Source of the DNA: Tetraselmis striata
Lineage: Eukaryota; Chlorophyta; Chlorodendrophyceae; Chlorodendrales; Chlorodendraceae
Length of the DNA stretch: 64,000 nt
Reading direction: 5' to 3'
NCBI GenBank assembly: GCA_006384855.1
Contig: VCJN01003119.1
Coordinates: forward strand, 62,001-126,000
The position numbers were made by a program, and so were the translations under genes. Under the pieces are notes generated by a model. The model saw only the letters and a list, made by a program, of their open reading frames with translations, did not search any database and was not told the origin of the DNA. This document shows, in pieces, positions 21,634 through 33,183 of the stretch (positions are counted from its first letter, which is position 1; each line of letters starts with the position of its first letter).

Positions 21634-21868
21634 TTGCGCTAGCTGGTCAGCTGGCGCAAAGGCAGAAAATGGACCCCCTCGTAGTGCGGGTGCGTCATGT
21701 AGCAGGGCTGTCGCATGATGTCGCTAGCGCCGCGGGACATCAGGAAGTCCAAGCGGTACGCGTACTGCGAGTACATGTAGCTAACATTAAAACTAGAATC
21801 TTAGCGTTACCGGTACCGGTGACAGAATAGTCCGGTATAAACAAACCTCCATATTACCAATATGACCA
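21634..21868. repeat. Direct terminal repeat, left copy
   Basis: Begins TTGCGCTAGCTGG followed by TCAGCTGGCGCAA, an imperfect 26-bp palindrome that could fold. Continues CAAAGGCAGAA, GGGTGCGTCATGTAGCAGGG, GCGAGTACATGTAGCTAACA, CTTAGCGTTACC, GGTGACAGA and ends near ACCAATATGACCATT. It aligns along its length with 25,655-25,868. Confidence 0.8.
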
Positions 21869-21896
21869 TTTAAGCACTGTGGGGCTGCATTTGCCA

Positions 21897-22590
21897 TCAT
21901 GCCGCCCATGGGCGGGCAGCCTGCCGCCGGCGGCCCACCCCAATAAGGGTAAGCCATCCGAAGAGCCGCCACGATGCCTCACACGGCAACGCCGTGGGAT
22001 TGATGTAGTCGAGCAAGACGCTGGAAAACTCCGCCCAACCGCCAAAGTGCTTGATCTTCTGCAACACCACGCCGATGGCGTACGCCGCAGTGGCCGCGCC
22101 TTTGCGGCGAGAGTGCGACGTCCACGCACACAAACCCGGGAGGCGGGTGCTCCTCCAACATATGTGCCACCAGCTGCAACCTGTTTGTAACGGTGACCGA
22201 TGTCCACGATGCCGCCGGCTCGTCGTGCGCCACTGCCCACCGGGCTGTTGGCATGCTGCGTTGACCGCCGTAAACTGCATGTGCGGCATCAAAATAAAGC
22301 AGCGGGGACGCAATCGCAGTCTCTGCCCAGGCCGACGCGTACCAATGAAGCGCCGTTCTGCCGAGTTGGTCGTTGCCTAATACTAACTGAACGCATGTAC
22401 GGACGCATGGTAGCTGTACGCGGGATCGTGCCGTTTGTCTGGATGTCCAACAGATACTTTGCCTGCGGCACGCGTAGCGCGCGCGGGCCTGATGACAGGC
22501 GTAGCACGTTGCACGGGGAACGGCGTCAAGGTTGCGCTCACTACTAAGCCGCAGCGCAGGTGCGGCCAAGACGGAATGCCACTCGGGAGA
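21897..22590 (-). pseudogene. Tyrosine recombinase of the PAT-like element, frameshifted
   Basis: The C-terminal catalytic half is readable: HSRRKGAATAAYAIGVVLQK (His and Arg of the R-H-R-Y set; His codon at 22,113-22,115), IKHFGGW (third conserved site), and LLDYINP with the nucleophile Tyr codon at 22,005-22,007, 36 codons after the His in the same frame. Upstream the frame shifts near 22,150, where the other frame reads VTVTNRLQLVAHMLEEHPPP. The first catalytic Arg was not located. The enzyme would integrate the circular cDNA by site-specific recombination. Confidence 0.7.
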
Positions 22591-25238
22591 TACTCACTGC
22601 CCAACGCGGCGCTCCGGGCATATCGCGCCCTGCCCTCCGCCCCGGCCGGAAAAGATTGCGGCGAGGCAGTACCACGCGCTCCGCCACCGCCATCTCGATA
22701 AGTGCATGGTGCGACACCTTGCCCTCCCAGCGAAGGGCCACGCCGGTAGCGGCCGCGCCGCTCTGGCGCAACTTTTGCACCAAATCAGGCAGAAGCGGCC
22801 AGGGGGGGGTGCAGTAGCTGTTCTCGCGACGCCATGCACATCGGACAAGTGCATGGAGTCCACCGCCTCGCAGCCGGGGTCCAACCACGCAGCGTGGTAG
22901 CGTGGTAGCGTGGTAGCATCGCGTTCATGGCCGATGCGAACCGGTCGACGGAGTGCGCACCCCACATGGCCTTCAGCTCTGCGAATAGGACGGGGTCTTG
23001 TTGCCAGTCGTCGCTGTCGAGGTGTCGTCTCAGTCGATCCGCCCAGACGTTCGCGGCCGACCGGATGTAGCGGGCTTTGATGTGCACGCCATTGTTGTCC
23101 AACAAGTACAATAGCTTGCGCAGTTCCGCCATCATCTCCGGAGAACGGGAAGTGAGGCCAGCAAGGACGTTGCACACCGCTTGGTTGTCTTCGTGCAGCA
23201 ACACTTGGCGACCGGCGAGGAGTGGCAGAAAAGACTCCACTGCCAGCCTGGCGGCTTTCAGTTCTTTCCAGGTGATGTGCCGGCGCTCGTCGGCTGCCCC
23301 CCATAACCCCCGCGCCTCCAGCCTGCCATTCAGCACAGCACCCCAGCCGTAGCCGGAGCTGTCGCAATGCACGTATGCCGTCTCCACATGGCGGTGGATA
23401 GGGCGGCCGGTGGACTGAGTCGGCACAGCGGTCCACCACTGCAGATCGCGCCGCAGCTGGTGTGTCATGCGCACTCGGCCGGCCCACTTGGAGCCCACCA
23501 CGTCGTGGAGCTCCCGCAGGTAGAAGCGCGCGGCTGGGATCGCCAAGAAAAGGTATTGAGCCCGCCCAGCGAGCGACTGCAGCTCCCGCACGGGCAGCCA
23601 ACGGGCGTCGCGGGACGCGCGCTGCAACAATTGCTTGGCATGGCGTGCGAGCGGCAACACTTTCCCCGCCGGGGCATTAAAAATATCACGTGGCAGTGTC
23701 GATGTCCACCCCAGGTGCTGGCCGTAATGGACCGACTCTCGTAGCACTTTGGAGGGGTTGCGCTACATGCCCAGGTTGTGTAGCATGTCGGCGACGCGCT
23801 GGCGGAGCTCCAACGCCCTCGGCTCCGACGAAGCGAGCATCAAGAAATCGTCGACGTATGGTAAAATGCGCGCCCCCTACACCGCCCGCGGCGCAGCCAG
23901 CGGCGCGACCGAGGGATGTTGTCAGGCGCAGCGGGGATACTCGGAGGGCGTAGGTGCTTGACGAGCGTCATCGTGAACCTGTGAAGTAGTAAGGGCTGAG
24001 CGATAAGCCATGGGGAGGCTGCATGGCCGGTAGAGGGTCCCGCGGATGTTGACCGTGAAGTAGTCGCGGTCGGAGGGCGCGATGCCCACAGCATAGAAGC
24101 CGTTTTGAAGGTCGATCAAAATCACGTAGTCCCCTTTCGCGGCCAGGTGTCGGACGCCCGTGAGTGTCTCCATTCGTAGTCGCTTGCGTGCGCATAACGT
24201 GTTGAGTACGCGGAGGTCGATGATGAAACGCCACTGGTTGTCGCCGGGCTTCGTAACGAAGAACGCCCGGGACACCGCCCACCATGCGCACAACGACTTC
24301 TCCCACACGCCGGCCGCCGTAAAGCGTCTTAGTTCGGCGGTGAGGAACTTGAATTGGGTAGGGGTCGCGTCGTTGAACGAGACGCCTTGGTTGAACCTTG
24401 GGTGTGGCCGGTTGTAGCGGAAAGGCACGCGTACGCCATCCCGTATCCAGCTCGTCACATGCACGCGCGCGCCGATTTCTTGCCAGTGCCGCCGACTCCG
24501 CCTTACGCGGTGACGCATATAGTCGGAGTCGGGGCAGCATCTTTCGGCGCGGCGCGCCACATCGTAAGTCGCGTGTCTTGTCGCCGGTCTTGCCGCCGTT
24601 TTTGTCGCGGTTCTTGGCGTCCGCCTCGCGGCGTTGCTACTCCCGCCTCTCGCGCGCCGCCGTGTCCTTTTCCTTCCGCGCCTTCTCGCCGTCAGTGTCG
24701 CGCTCCGTTGCCTGCCTCTTGAAGGTCGTTGACGCCTGTGCCTTGGCCGCAGCCGCGAGGCCGACCTCGAGGCGCTTGCCCTCGAGCCCCGCCAGGAGGC
24801 CGTCGACGGCGGAGCGCTCATGCTCAGCGGTGTCGAAGACTCGAGAGTAGATGAGTCGCTCGGCGACTTGCTCCTCGGGGTGAGGGCCTTCTTGGCCTTG
24901 TAGCGTCGAAGGTAGGTGAGTTTGGCCGCATCCGCGTCGCCCACTGCTCCAAGCGTGCGATGCGCGGCGTCGAGTAGGTCGAGGGCGTCGACGCGGTCCT
25001 GGGTGGGGGTATCGGGCGCAGCCATAGCTGTCTTCGCCGCCGCGTTAGCGGCGGCGCGGTAGACGCCATAGCACAACATGTGGCGGTACTCGTCGCGCGA
25101 CGCGGTCTTGTTGGCCTCAGTGAGGTAGCGGTCGGCCTCGTCGTTACGCGGCCGCCAGAGGCTCGGGCGTGTGGCGCCCGACAGGGGGGGGGGGGGGGGG
25201 GGCAGTCTTGTTATGTCCGGGGTAAGAGGTCTTCCCAA
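22544..25238 (-). pseudogene. Reverse transcriptase-RNase H polyprotein of the PAT-like element, frameshifted
   Basis: Right to left: a Pro-rich start and Arg-rich linker (25,238-24,560); RT fingers and palm with VWEKSLCAWW, FVTKPGDNQWRFIIDLRVLN, ETLTGVRHLAAKGDY, LIDLQNGFYAVGI (24,110-24,400); SLSPYYFT in a shifted frame near 23,990; LPYVDDFLMLASSEP (catalytic motif, about 23,840); an in-frame TAG at 23,763-23,765; then ELQSLAGRAQYLFLAIPAAR, LRRDLQWW, YVHCDSSGYGWGAVLNG (RNase H Asp), LAVESFLPLL, LHEDNQAV (RNase H), RYIRSAANVWAD and VDRFASAMN. A last frame holds SYCTPPWPLL and RWEGKVSHHAL. At least three frame changes break it. Confidence 0.8.
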
Positions 25239-25623
25239 TCACGAGGGTAGATGAACACAGCTGTAACGCCGCGCGCGCGCCCCGTTGCAGCGGCTGTCCG
25301 GGCGTCGTGCTCCGGGTCCTTGCCACCCTCTCCGACTTCGTCGTTGTCTGAGGGAATGTCGCGTTGCTTCTTGTTCTTGTTGTTGTCATGTTCGTCCAAG
25401 CGGGTCGATAGAGCGTCCACCTTCAATGCCAGCGCTTCTAGTAACGCAAGCATTGTCGTGTCCCGTGTAAGCTCTTTCGGCTCCGCGGACGTTTCAGCCA
25501 GACTGTCGGCCGGCGTTGCCTTCGTAGGATCTGCCGCCTTCTTGCCGCATGCCTATCGTAGAATGCGCAAGTGTCATGGTGGAATACTTGTCGTCTAGAC
25601 CGTCCATTCGTAGAGATGTTCAC
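25211..25623 (-). pseudogene. Gag-like N-terminal segment of the PAT-like element
   Basis: A coiled-coil-like stretch (LLEALALKVDALSTRLDEHD), then basic and acidic residues (NNKNKKQRD, DNDEVGEGGK). It is separated from the RT frame by a run of 19 G on the + strand (25,184-25,202), where the frames differ. Family assignment rests on position only. Confidence 0.45.
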
Positions 25624-25654
25624 ACCTTGTACACCTACAAGAGGTGTGGTGCCG

Positions 25655-25868
25655 TTGCGCTAGCTTGTCAGCTGGCGCAAAGGCAGAAGGTGGACTCCCC
25701 TCGTGGTGCGGGTGCGCCATGTAGCAGGGCATCGGGAAGTCAAAGCGGCACGCGAACTGCGAGTACATGTAGCTAACATTTAAAATAGATTCTTAGCGTT
25801 ACCAGTATCGGTGACGACTGGATAGCCCGGTGTAATCAAACCTTTATATTACTAGTAATACGACCATA
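25655..25868. repeat. Direct terminal repeat, right copy
   Basis: Same order of words as the left copy: TTGCGCTAGCTTG, TCAGCTGGCGCAA, GGGTGCGCCATGTAGCAGGG, TGCGAGTACATGTAGCTAAC, TTCTTAGCGTTACCAG, GGTGACGAC, and CTAGTAATACGACCAT at the end. It is shorter than the left copy because of internal deletions, for example the missing CTGTCGCATGATGTC region. Confidence 0.8.
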
Positions 25869-28800
25869 CAATCTAGGGCGCCGTGAAGGGAAGCGCGACC
25901 GCCGCGACGATGATATCGAGTAGCGCGATGAGCAGTGCATGTAGGACATGTACATCCGTCAAACGAAGGAATCCTTACTCGGTGCCGGAGTCATGGTTGT
26001 GGGGGGCGCTTTATTTTAGCAGCTTCTGCTGATATCTCCCAGTAATCATTTTAGTTACTGGGGCAAGATCTGGGGCGCCCGTCCCTTTCCCGCTCATTCC
26101 GGGTCGAGGGGGCTGGAGTGTTGCCGTCACCCCCGGCGCCACATGTGGTTGTGCTACCGGCGCCTTCTTCGCAGCCCGCACCGGCGCCCGCCGCGCCCCC
26201 GCCTCCGCCCGCTGCGGTTCTCGAGTACTATGGCCGCGCGGTAGAGGAGCTCCGCAATGGCTTGCTCATCATGGAGCGCACCGAGGCGGCGGACTACAAC
26301 GCGGTGCGGCGGACAGTGGGGCGCACCCTAGGTGGCCTGCGTCATGTCGGCGTTGACTTCCACCGAGACATGGGGATGCTGGGGCTCCATGTCGAGGCGA
26401 AGGAGAAGCAAGAGCATCAGCGGGCGGCTGCGGCGACTCAACATGACGGGAAGCATAAGAAGCGGGCGAAGCGACACCGTCCATCTTGACCTTTGCTTGC
26501 ATGTTCTCTTGCCTTATTATGTGTATGGCGTGAGGCGTCGTGTAAGTGTGGGTTCCTTGATTATGCTTTGCCCCTTGCCCTCTACCCAGCCCTAGGTTCA
26601 TTCTCTTCCCTCGAGACCTCGGGGATCCGCGTGCGGTGCTGGGGGCCGCACCGGGTCCTGGCCAGTGGAATCGCACGCCCCCCTCCCTACGCATGCATGG
26701 AGTAGGGTTGCGTGCCCGTTATGGCCCGAGCTGGTTTACATCCCCCAGCTTGCAACCGAGGGTGCACCCCTCCCATCGCGGCAGGCGGCTTGCCCGGCGT
26801 GCGGCAATGGGTGCGGCCGTGCGTCGGTGTCAAACCTTGCCGTCAAGTCCACTCAACTCGAATCCCCGATGGAGCTGTTTTTCCAGGGCCAGGCTCTCAA
26901 ATTGCGAGGAAGCCCCTTGAGCCCCCGCTCCCACCCTCCAGCACAACGCATGGGGTTCCGAGAGGTTGAGCAGCTCGGGTACGGGCACAACGCGGGAGAG
27001 GGGCAGGGAGATACACTTCCGTGCAGCGCGTGGTTCCCCAATCACCAGTGCCACCCCAGGATCGGGCCACACGCACCCAAGCCCCTCCACCTAAGGCCGA
27101 GTGTAGAGCCGTGCCCGGCTATGACACGCAATATGCTCGGAGGGGAAGGTTCAGAGACTAGACGGGAGCCGGTCCGGCGGGGCACCGCCGTGCTCAAGAT
27201 ATAGTCCCTCACCACCCGAGAGGGTGCATGTAGTGAGCTCCCCGGGGAGGGGTGAGCTACAAGGGCTGGGCCGTTGCTAGCTATGTGAGATCGTATAATA
27301 TGGAGCTAGTATTGGAGTGAGCTCCGCGGCTCGGGGGTTGGTGGAACGGCATGCCGCCCTCGTGACTGCCCATGTTTGTAAATATATGATCTCGAGGTTC
27401 AGGCACTTCGGAACTTTGTCGCTAGCCAACCTACTGAGTTCCGCCGTCACCTGTCGCGCACACGGCGGGGGCTGTTGCAGCGGGTCTCGGCTTGCATGCA
27501 TGGTACCCTGGGCGGCATTCTCTCTGCCGGTGTGTAGATGGCCAAGTCTGATGCGTGGGCTCGTGCCCATTCTGCGTCTTCTCATGGTCCTGCTTCCACC
27601 TCGCAGTCGCTGTAGAGGACCTTTCTTATTGTCCTTTTTTGGAGATTTCCTGATATCGCCTTGTGCTGCTAGCCCATGTAACTAGCGACTAATAGTACAC
27701 TACCGGTACTCCAAAAGAAAAGCAATCCTTTTAATTATATGGCGACTACTCATACCGGTGGTCGCTACTGATTATAGCGGTAGTGGACGATTTTTCACCA
27801 GCCTCTACTGTAATTCACTTGGGTACATGCACGGGTGCAGGTACCGGAGCGAGTCGGGCGCGGGGCGCCCCTGCCGCCGCCTGCGCTCCCGCCCCCACGC
27901 TCCCTCCCTGCCGTGCCGACCTTTCTAATTAAAATTAATAATACGTCGAAACATCCACGAAAGTGACGACTAACCGGTAATGTATCATTTAAATTATTGG
28001 AAGGCCGGGAATGTACAGGGTCGGGATTATACCGGGGCACAGCATGCACACGCATGAAGACAAAATCATCAGGTAACACTTCCATGTACATACGCGGATG
28101 GCATTACCAATCGAGTTCCGAATACAGGTAAGAATTCGCGTATCTTGCATAGTCCTTATGCGTTAGGGCCGCTTTGTGACGACACTCACGGGAGGGGACA
28201 TCACCCCGGATCACCCGTTCAAACAGTTCATCATCGAACGAAAGGAGCATCCAAGAAGGGGGAAACCTGCGCAGGGACAAATCAATATCGCGAAGTTTGC
28301 TCGATTTGGCTTTCGGGTAATTAGGCACATTCCAGCATTTATTATAATTGCGGTTTCATACATCATTTAGTCGCTCCCGGTGATCGGAGCAGCGCTGGCA
28401 CGAGGAAAGTACCCGTAGTGATAATCTCCAACGATACATATTGTAGCGCTACATGAAATCACATGAAATCATGCTGCCGCTTTCGTAGGTAGGGTACCAG
28501 TAGCGACCAGTACGCTTTCGCTACAAGTACGCTTTTAGTACTGCTTTTAGCAATAGGCTGTGGATTTGTTACTGCCTTTTTTGTAATTCAAACCAGTACT
28601 CGTACCACTACACTCACTTCAGCAGTACCTGTACCAAGTACCTGTAGCAGTGCTGGTGTGAATTACAAAAAGTGCTGGTAGCATCACCTATCTATACGGG
28701 TACGGGTACCTGCTGTATTTAGTAGTCGCTGCTATATGCCGCGCGGCAACCACGACGCATTTACCACGCAGCGCTATACTACAGGCGTCAAACAATAATG

Positions 28801-31800
28801 AAGGGCGCGTTTTTCTATCGTGCAAGAAATATATCGGCGACATTTACCGGGCCGTGGGCGCTGTACGAGTACCGTCAGTTGTACGGGGCTTTCGCCGGAC
28901 CTGCCCCGCTCTGCAAAATATACCTAATAATCGCTATCGGCCGGCATCCTAAAGCAACCCGCCAGATTTGAAATCAGCGCACCCAAATTAGTCTAGGCCG
29001 ACCCTCTCCTACATGGCTGCTTGGAGGGAAGGTGGTGCGCTAGTGGCAGTGGTGCGCCACGGGACGGCCCGCTGGGACGCGGGTTGCGTGCGCGCGCGCG
29101 CGTCCGGTGACGCACAGCGCTCCCGGCAGCACTAGGAGAACTCGCCAACACTAACGATGTGAGCTAGAGCCCAGTGCTAGGTATAGAGCCCGGTCGTTGC
29201 CGCCTCCACCGCCGGTTGGTAAGCGGAGGTAGCGACCGTTGACCATGTGTGAGCAATCGAGAAACCCCAGCTCGCTGCCATCGCGCGGTAGTTGCCGATG
29301 CGACCGCGCTACATGTACTGCTAGCGACCGCTGCCAGTGCCCTGTCGCTGCCGGTGTTCAATATTATGAAATTGAACTTTTTTACAGCTCAATAAACTTT
29401 TCCTCTTGACAAGTTGTATTTATCAGGGATGGGCCCGCCCTTGACCAACCGGCATAGGTACCGCTTTAAAGCGCGTACGGCGGGGCCTCTGTAGGCCACG
29501 TGGGTATGCAGTTGCAGTACACGTACTAATTTTGCATCGATGGTAATGTACAGTTCACACGAGCCGGGGGTTTACGCTCGTACACGTGCACTAGCTTGTA
29601 CTTCTCGCTAGCCCGGCCGCGTTAACCCGTGGTCACGTGACCGTCCGTATATGCGCATGTTGCAGCCGCTATTCTTCCCCGGCAGTCTCAGCTTGCTCTA
29701 GCGCTGCGCCTGCTCCACAGCCGGCGCCAAGTAGCGAGGCCGCTCGGCCGTCGCGCTGCTGAGACCAGCCCCCGCCTCGAGTTGATGCCGCGGTGTCCCC
29801 GGACGTTCTCGGAGTTCGGAGGTGAAGGCGGGGGTGAAACCACCCCCTGCACCCGCCGCTGGCCGAATGCTCGCCGATCGTGTGCGGCAAGTTGACCAGT
29901 GCCGGATCGCCCGACGCGCGGCAGTCACCTGCCCACACTCATGGCCGACGCGACCACCCGAGGGCAATCGTTTGGGGCCCGTGCACGGATGGCTTTGTTA
30001 GAGCCGCCACCATGCCGGGCGGGTGCCGAGTATTGTAATGCCCCACGTATCAAGCGGGTCGCACCGAAGTACGAAAACACGAATTTCTTTTCGGACAGCC
30101 CTCGCGTGCAGGCTGCCCCCGACCGAGCCGTACAGACCCCCCTCTCCACCCATAGGCGGATCTCGGAGAGGCCGACGCAAGGCCGAGGTCGTACATGAAT
30201 ATTTTTTAGCAAGCCCCCGTACAGTAGGGTTGCTGCCCGGCGGCGCCAGCAGGCGCTGCCGGGATTGCGAATATTATTTGAAAAGCCCTCCTGTAGGGCT
30301 CCCCGGTAGGGCTCCCCTCCCAGGATCCGAGGACCCGCCACAACCGGCTAGGCACCCCGCTCAGCCTCCCGCGGCACCCAACCCTGCACGAGTCTTAGAG
30401 ATTGCCAGCGCCCACCACGTGCGGCGTGGAGGTGGGGGTGGTGCCGCCGGGCCTGCCGCACCCAAGATCCTCCGCTCCTAGTGGGCCGCTGCCTTGCAGC
30501 ATGAACCTCCGTACTCTGAATACATGCGGTGGGGTGATGTTGCGGCTATCTCAGGTCACGAGCCCACGGCGGCGCTTGGCGCATGCGCATCAGAAATCGG
30601 CGATATCCGCCTCCTAGGCCACCAATGCGCGCCGGGAAAACGTAAATTGCCGATTAGCAATAAAATGCGCAGAAATCGCAATATAAGGGCGCAGTGTATA
30701 AGGTCAGATTGTGAATGCAAAATGTGTGCGGTACTTAGTCGCCCCCGCACCCGCGCCCGCTAAGTCCGCGCTTAGTCCGCGCACCGTGGATCGCGCGCGG
30801 CGGGCGCGCCTCACTACGAGGAAATGTGCCGACGGCGAGAATCGTACGGGGAGCGGCGCTTATATGCTCTCGCCGAAGTCCGATAGTAAGAATGGTGCTT
30901 TTGTTTTGTTCTATAGTCGCTAGACCCGGTACGGAACGGCTGACTGTACTGCGTGGGGCACCCATTTAAAGTTGAGCTCTTAAAAACCCGTTCATTACTT
31001 TTGACGCCTGTAGGTTACGGGCCACCAGCATGTGCAGGAAGTACTGTGGGGGCGAGGGGGGGGGGGGGGGGGGGGGGGGCGGGGCACCTGCAAATTTAGA
31101 ATATTCCGCGCGGTAATTCATGGCCGCAACGACAAGTAACGACACTTCAAGCTGGTATTCGGACTATTAGCTGTACGGTACACGGCGAGCCGTGCTGTAC
31201 CGGATGACCATGGTACACCTGCCCACAAAAGTCTTGCCCCACTTGTCAAGCATCAACTGTAGATTGGCCCATTCTGAGCCCGCCTCACCTTCGTTTCCGG
31301 CCGCGCCCTTCCATGTGTCATACGTGAACACGTCATCATGCGTGGGGGAGCCCGGAGTGGCGGTTGTTGTGCTCTCATTGTAAAAGCCATACGTGTGCGT
31401 GTCATTGTTCAAGGTTGGTAATGAATTTGATAACCCAATGCTATAACGAGGGCACGAATTTTATATAGCACGTAGATGCATTCTAACTGTACGGATGCAC
31501 GCCAAGAGCTAGATCTACCATCGGAGAGCACATTCACAAAGGCGCGCTCTCCCCACCGTCGGCATGCAAGCAAGTGAGGAGTTCCCGCAAAACGGCCAAT
31601 AAAACGGCGATAAAGGCTTGCTCCAAAGCCAACCCACCTACAGCTGTTGTCCGCATTCAATGCGCCATTGATAGAGCCGGGCTTCAGCCCATATTGCGCA
31701 GGGGTGCATGCCCCGAGTGAGCGGGTGGGTCCATATGGTCACCTGCTAAGAAATCGTCCAGGGTATGTGGTAGGGATGGCCATCAATACGCTCCCATATT

Positions 31801-32342
31801 CAGCTATTGGGCTGCGCCTAGTGGGCACCTAAGCCGGGAAAATCCGCCCGCGCGGGTCGAGTACATCGCATTTTTTATCGGGATGCGGGTCGCGCTGTAA
31901 GCCACTGTACTAGGGTTTGTAGGAGAACCTGGAAATATTTGCATCGGGCCCCCCTACCCTCCTCTGGTATATTTTCCACCGAGGGCCCCGACAGGTAGGG
32001 TTCTGGCATCGCAGAGCGGAATAACGAGCGTAACATGCACCCCCCCCTTCCGCCACCTAGCTATCAGCACATGTCGAGCCGTTGATGAATATTCTAAGTT
32101 AATTATATCATAACAATGCGCCACTGTACCACTTGGCGGTCGGCGCTGACGTGGCGATATGGGCAGATACGTACATGGCAATACTTACGAGGGAGACCGT
32201 ATTCGCATTATGGTACACGGCTCGCGAGCCGTGTACCGGTCAAAATCGAACACGGCTCCGGCAAAAAGGAACATGGTTCGGGCCCCGAGCAGTGTTCCTT
32301 TTGGCGGAGCCGCGTACCGGGCCCCGGCACACGGCTCGGGCG
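25869..32342. other. Long intergenic stretch, no secure gene
   Basis: About 6.5 kb in which I recognise no domain. Open frames at 26,665-27,204 (+), 27,277-27,585 (-), 28,104-28,328 (-) and 31,167-31,412 (-) have no known motif and no splice support. 28,490-28,730 is rich in TACTGGTAC and GTACCTGT words, partly inverted. 31,056-31,079 is a run of 24 G. 30,000-30,480 is GC-rich with several small hairpins. 32,215-32,345 holds CACGGCTCG and CGAGCCGTG words that would pair. Confidence 0.4.
26118..26489 (+). CDS. Hypothetical protein or last exon
   Basis: 123 codons from an ATG: a Pro/Ala-rich N-terminus, then a region with helical character (VLEYYGRAVEELRNGLLI, MERTEAADYNAVRRTVG, TLGGLRHVGVDFHRDM) and a basic tail (KHKKRAKRHRPS). 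Composition and the helix-forming heptad-like pattern look protein-like, but I do not recognise the family. It may be the C-terminal end of a transposon ORF or the last exon of a host gene. Confidence 0.3.
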   Translation: MLPSPPAPHVVVLPAPSSQPAPAPAAPPPPPAAVLEYYGRAVEELRNGLLIMERTEAADYNAVRRTVGRTLGGLRHVGVDFHRDMGMLGLHVEAKEKQEHQRAAAATQHDGKHKKRAKRHRPS

Positions 32343-33001
32343 GCCAGTAAAAATTGAAATTGAAATTGATTACAACTGCTAGTCTGCTGCATCCTCTGGC
32401 CCAGACTGAGTTGTTCTTAGGACCTGCTATCTCTGACCATGGTAGGGAACTCTAGGTGTAATTACAGCTCACGCTACCGGCCGTCCTCTTGTGTGCCCAA
32501 ATCCGTTACATTATGTGGTGTGCCCGTACGGCTTATCACTAGGGGGTAGCACTTGCGCCTCGCACCCCTGCCATTGTTCGCTCAAGGCATGCTTACGGGT
32601 TATTATGTGTCGTACATATTAGCGTGTCAGATGACCTCCTGCGTATTGCCACAATACGTAGTAAACACTTTCACCTCCACTATGTGGAAAAGTATTGCCC
32701 CTTCGAAGTTGCCGTCCTCGATACTTCTGCCCCGAGGGTCTACCGATCGCAATATGTCCGACATTGCGATATGCTGCGCTTGCTTCGAGTCCGGGATAGT
32801 GACGGGTTCCCGCTCAATTCCGTCGTCGTCGAGACCCTCCGTAACCCCTATCATGCGAATGCGCGATGGGGAAAAGGCCGCTGACGTTTGGTTCTCTGGG
32901 TTGAGTAGATCTCTCGAGTCCTCACGTACCGATGCGGGGGTTGAGTGGTCCTTGATTGGTTTGTCGCCGACGTCGGCCGTTTGTTTCCATGCGCCCCCCA
33001 C
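32343..33001 (-). mobile_element. LINE 3' fragment (copy C): endonuclease remnant and 3' tail
   Basis: In reverse complement, 32,343-32,520 matches the 3' UTR seen at 43,000-43,173 closely (GGCCGGTAGC, GAGCTGTAATTACA, AGAGATAGCA, CTAAGAACAACTCAGT) and more loosely 39,600-39,770. It ends in the same AATCAATTTCAATTTC tail. Inside, a minus-strand frame (32,627-33,001) has RIRMIGVTEG, a VDPRGRS segment and ILFHIVEVKV. The last resembles the E-x-K strand of the PD-(D/E)xK nuclease at 39,143-39,160 in copy A. The 5' end is not defined. Likely a 5'-truncated LINE insertion. Confidence 0.55.
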
Positions 33002-33183
33002 TCATCGTCTCGGACTCTCGGTATAGCATCCTACCCATCTTATTGTTATGGCGGTCTTGCGTTATTATTATTCCTTTTATAAAGCGTTTGCGTGGCAGCA
33101 TATGATCATACGACGCTAACCTCCGTACGTTCCACAGCCGCCTCAGAGCACGAGCTCAAGGTCGGAAGAGCACCGCCCCCCGG

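Larger units (their letters stand above)
21634..25868 (-). mobile_element. PAT/Kangaroo-like tyrosine-recombinase retrotransposon, degenerate
   Basis: About 4.2 kb on the minus strand: a gag-like segment, RT plus RNase H of the DIRS superfamily, then a tyrosine recombinase in place of an integrase. It is bounded by similar direct repeats of about 220 bp (21,634-21,868 and 25,655-25,868), each starting with an imperfect palindrome. DIRS1 itself has inverted termini, whereas PAT/Kangaroo elements of Volvox and others have direct split repeats, so this is PAT-like. Several frameshifts and one stop are present, so the copy is probably inactive but younger than the one at 10,046-20,460. Confidence 0.8.

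Noticed and set aside
22594-23601. 335-codon minus-strand frame overlapping the RNase H region
   Set aside because: The overlapping frame 22,785-23,747 carries the RT/RNase H motifs; this one is an Arg/Pro-rich shadow.
30000-30480. Pro/Gly-rich frames as a host gene
   Set aside because: Several overlapping frames on both strands look equally good, which points to GC-rich non-coding DNA.
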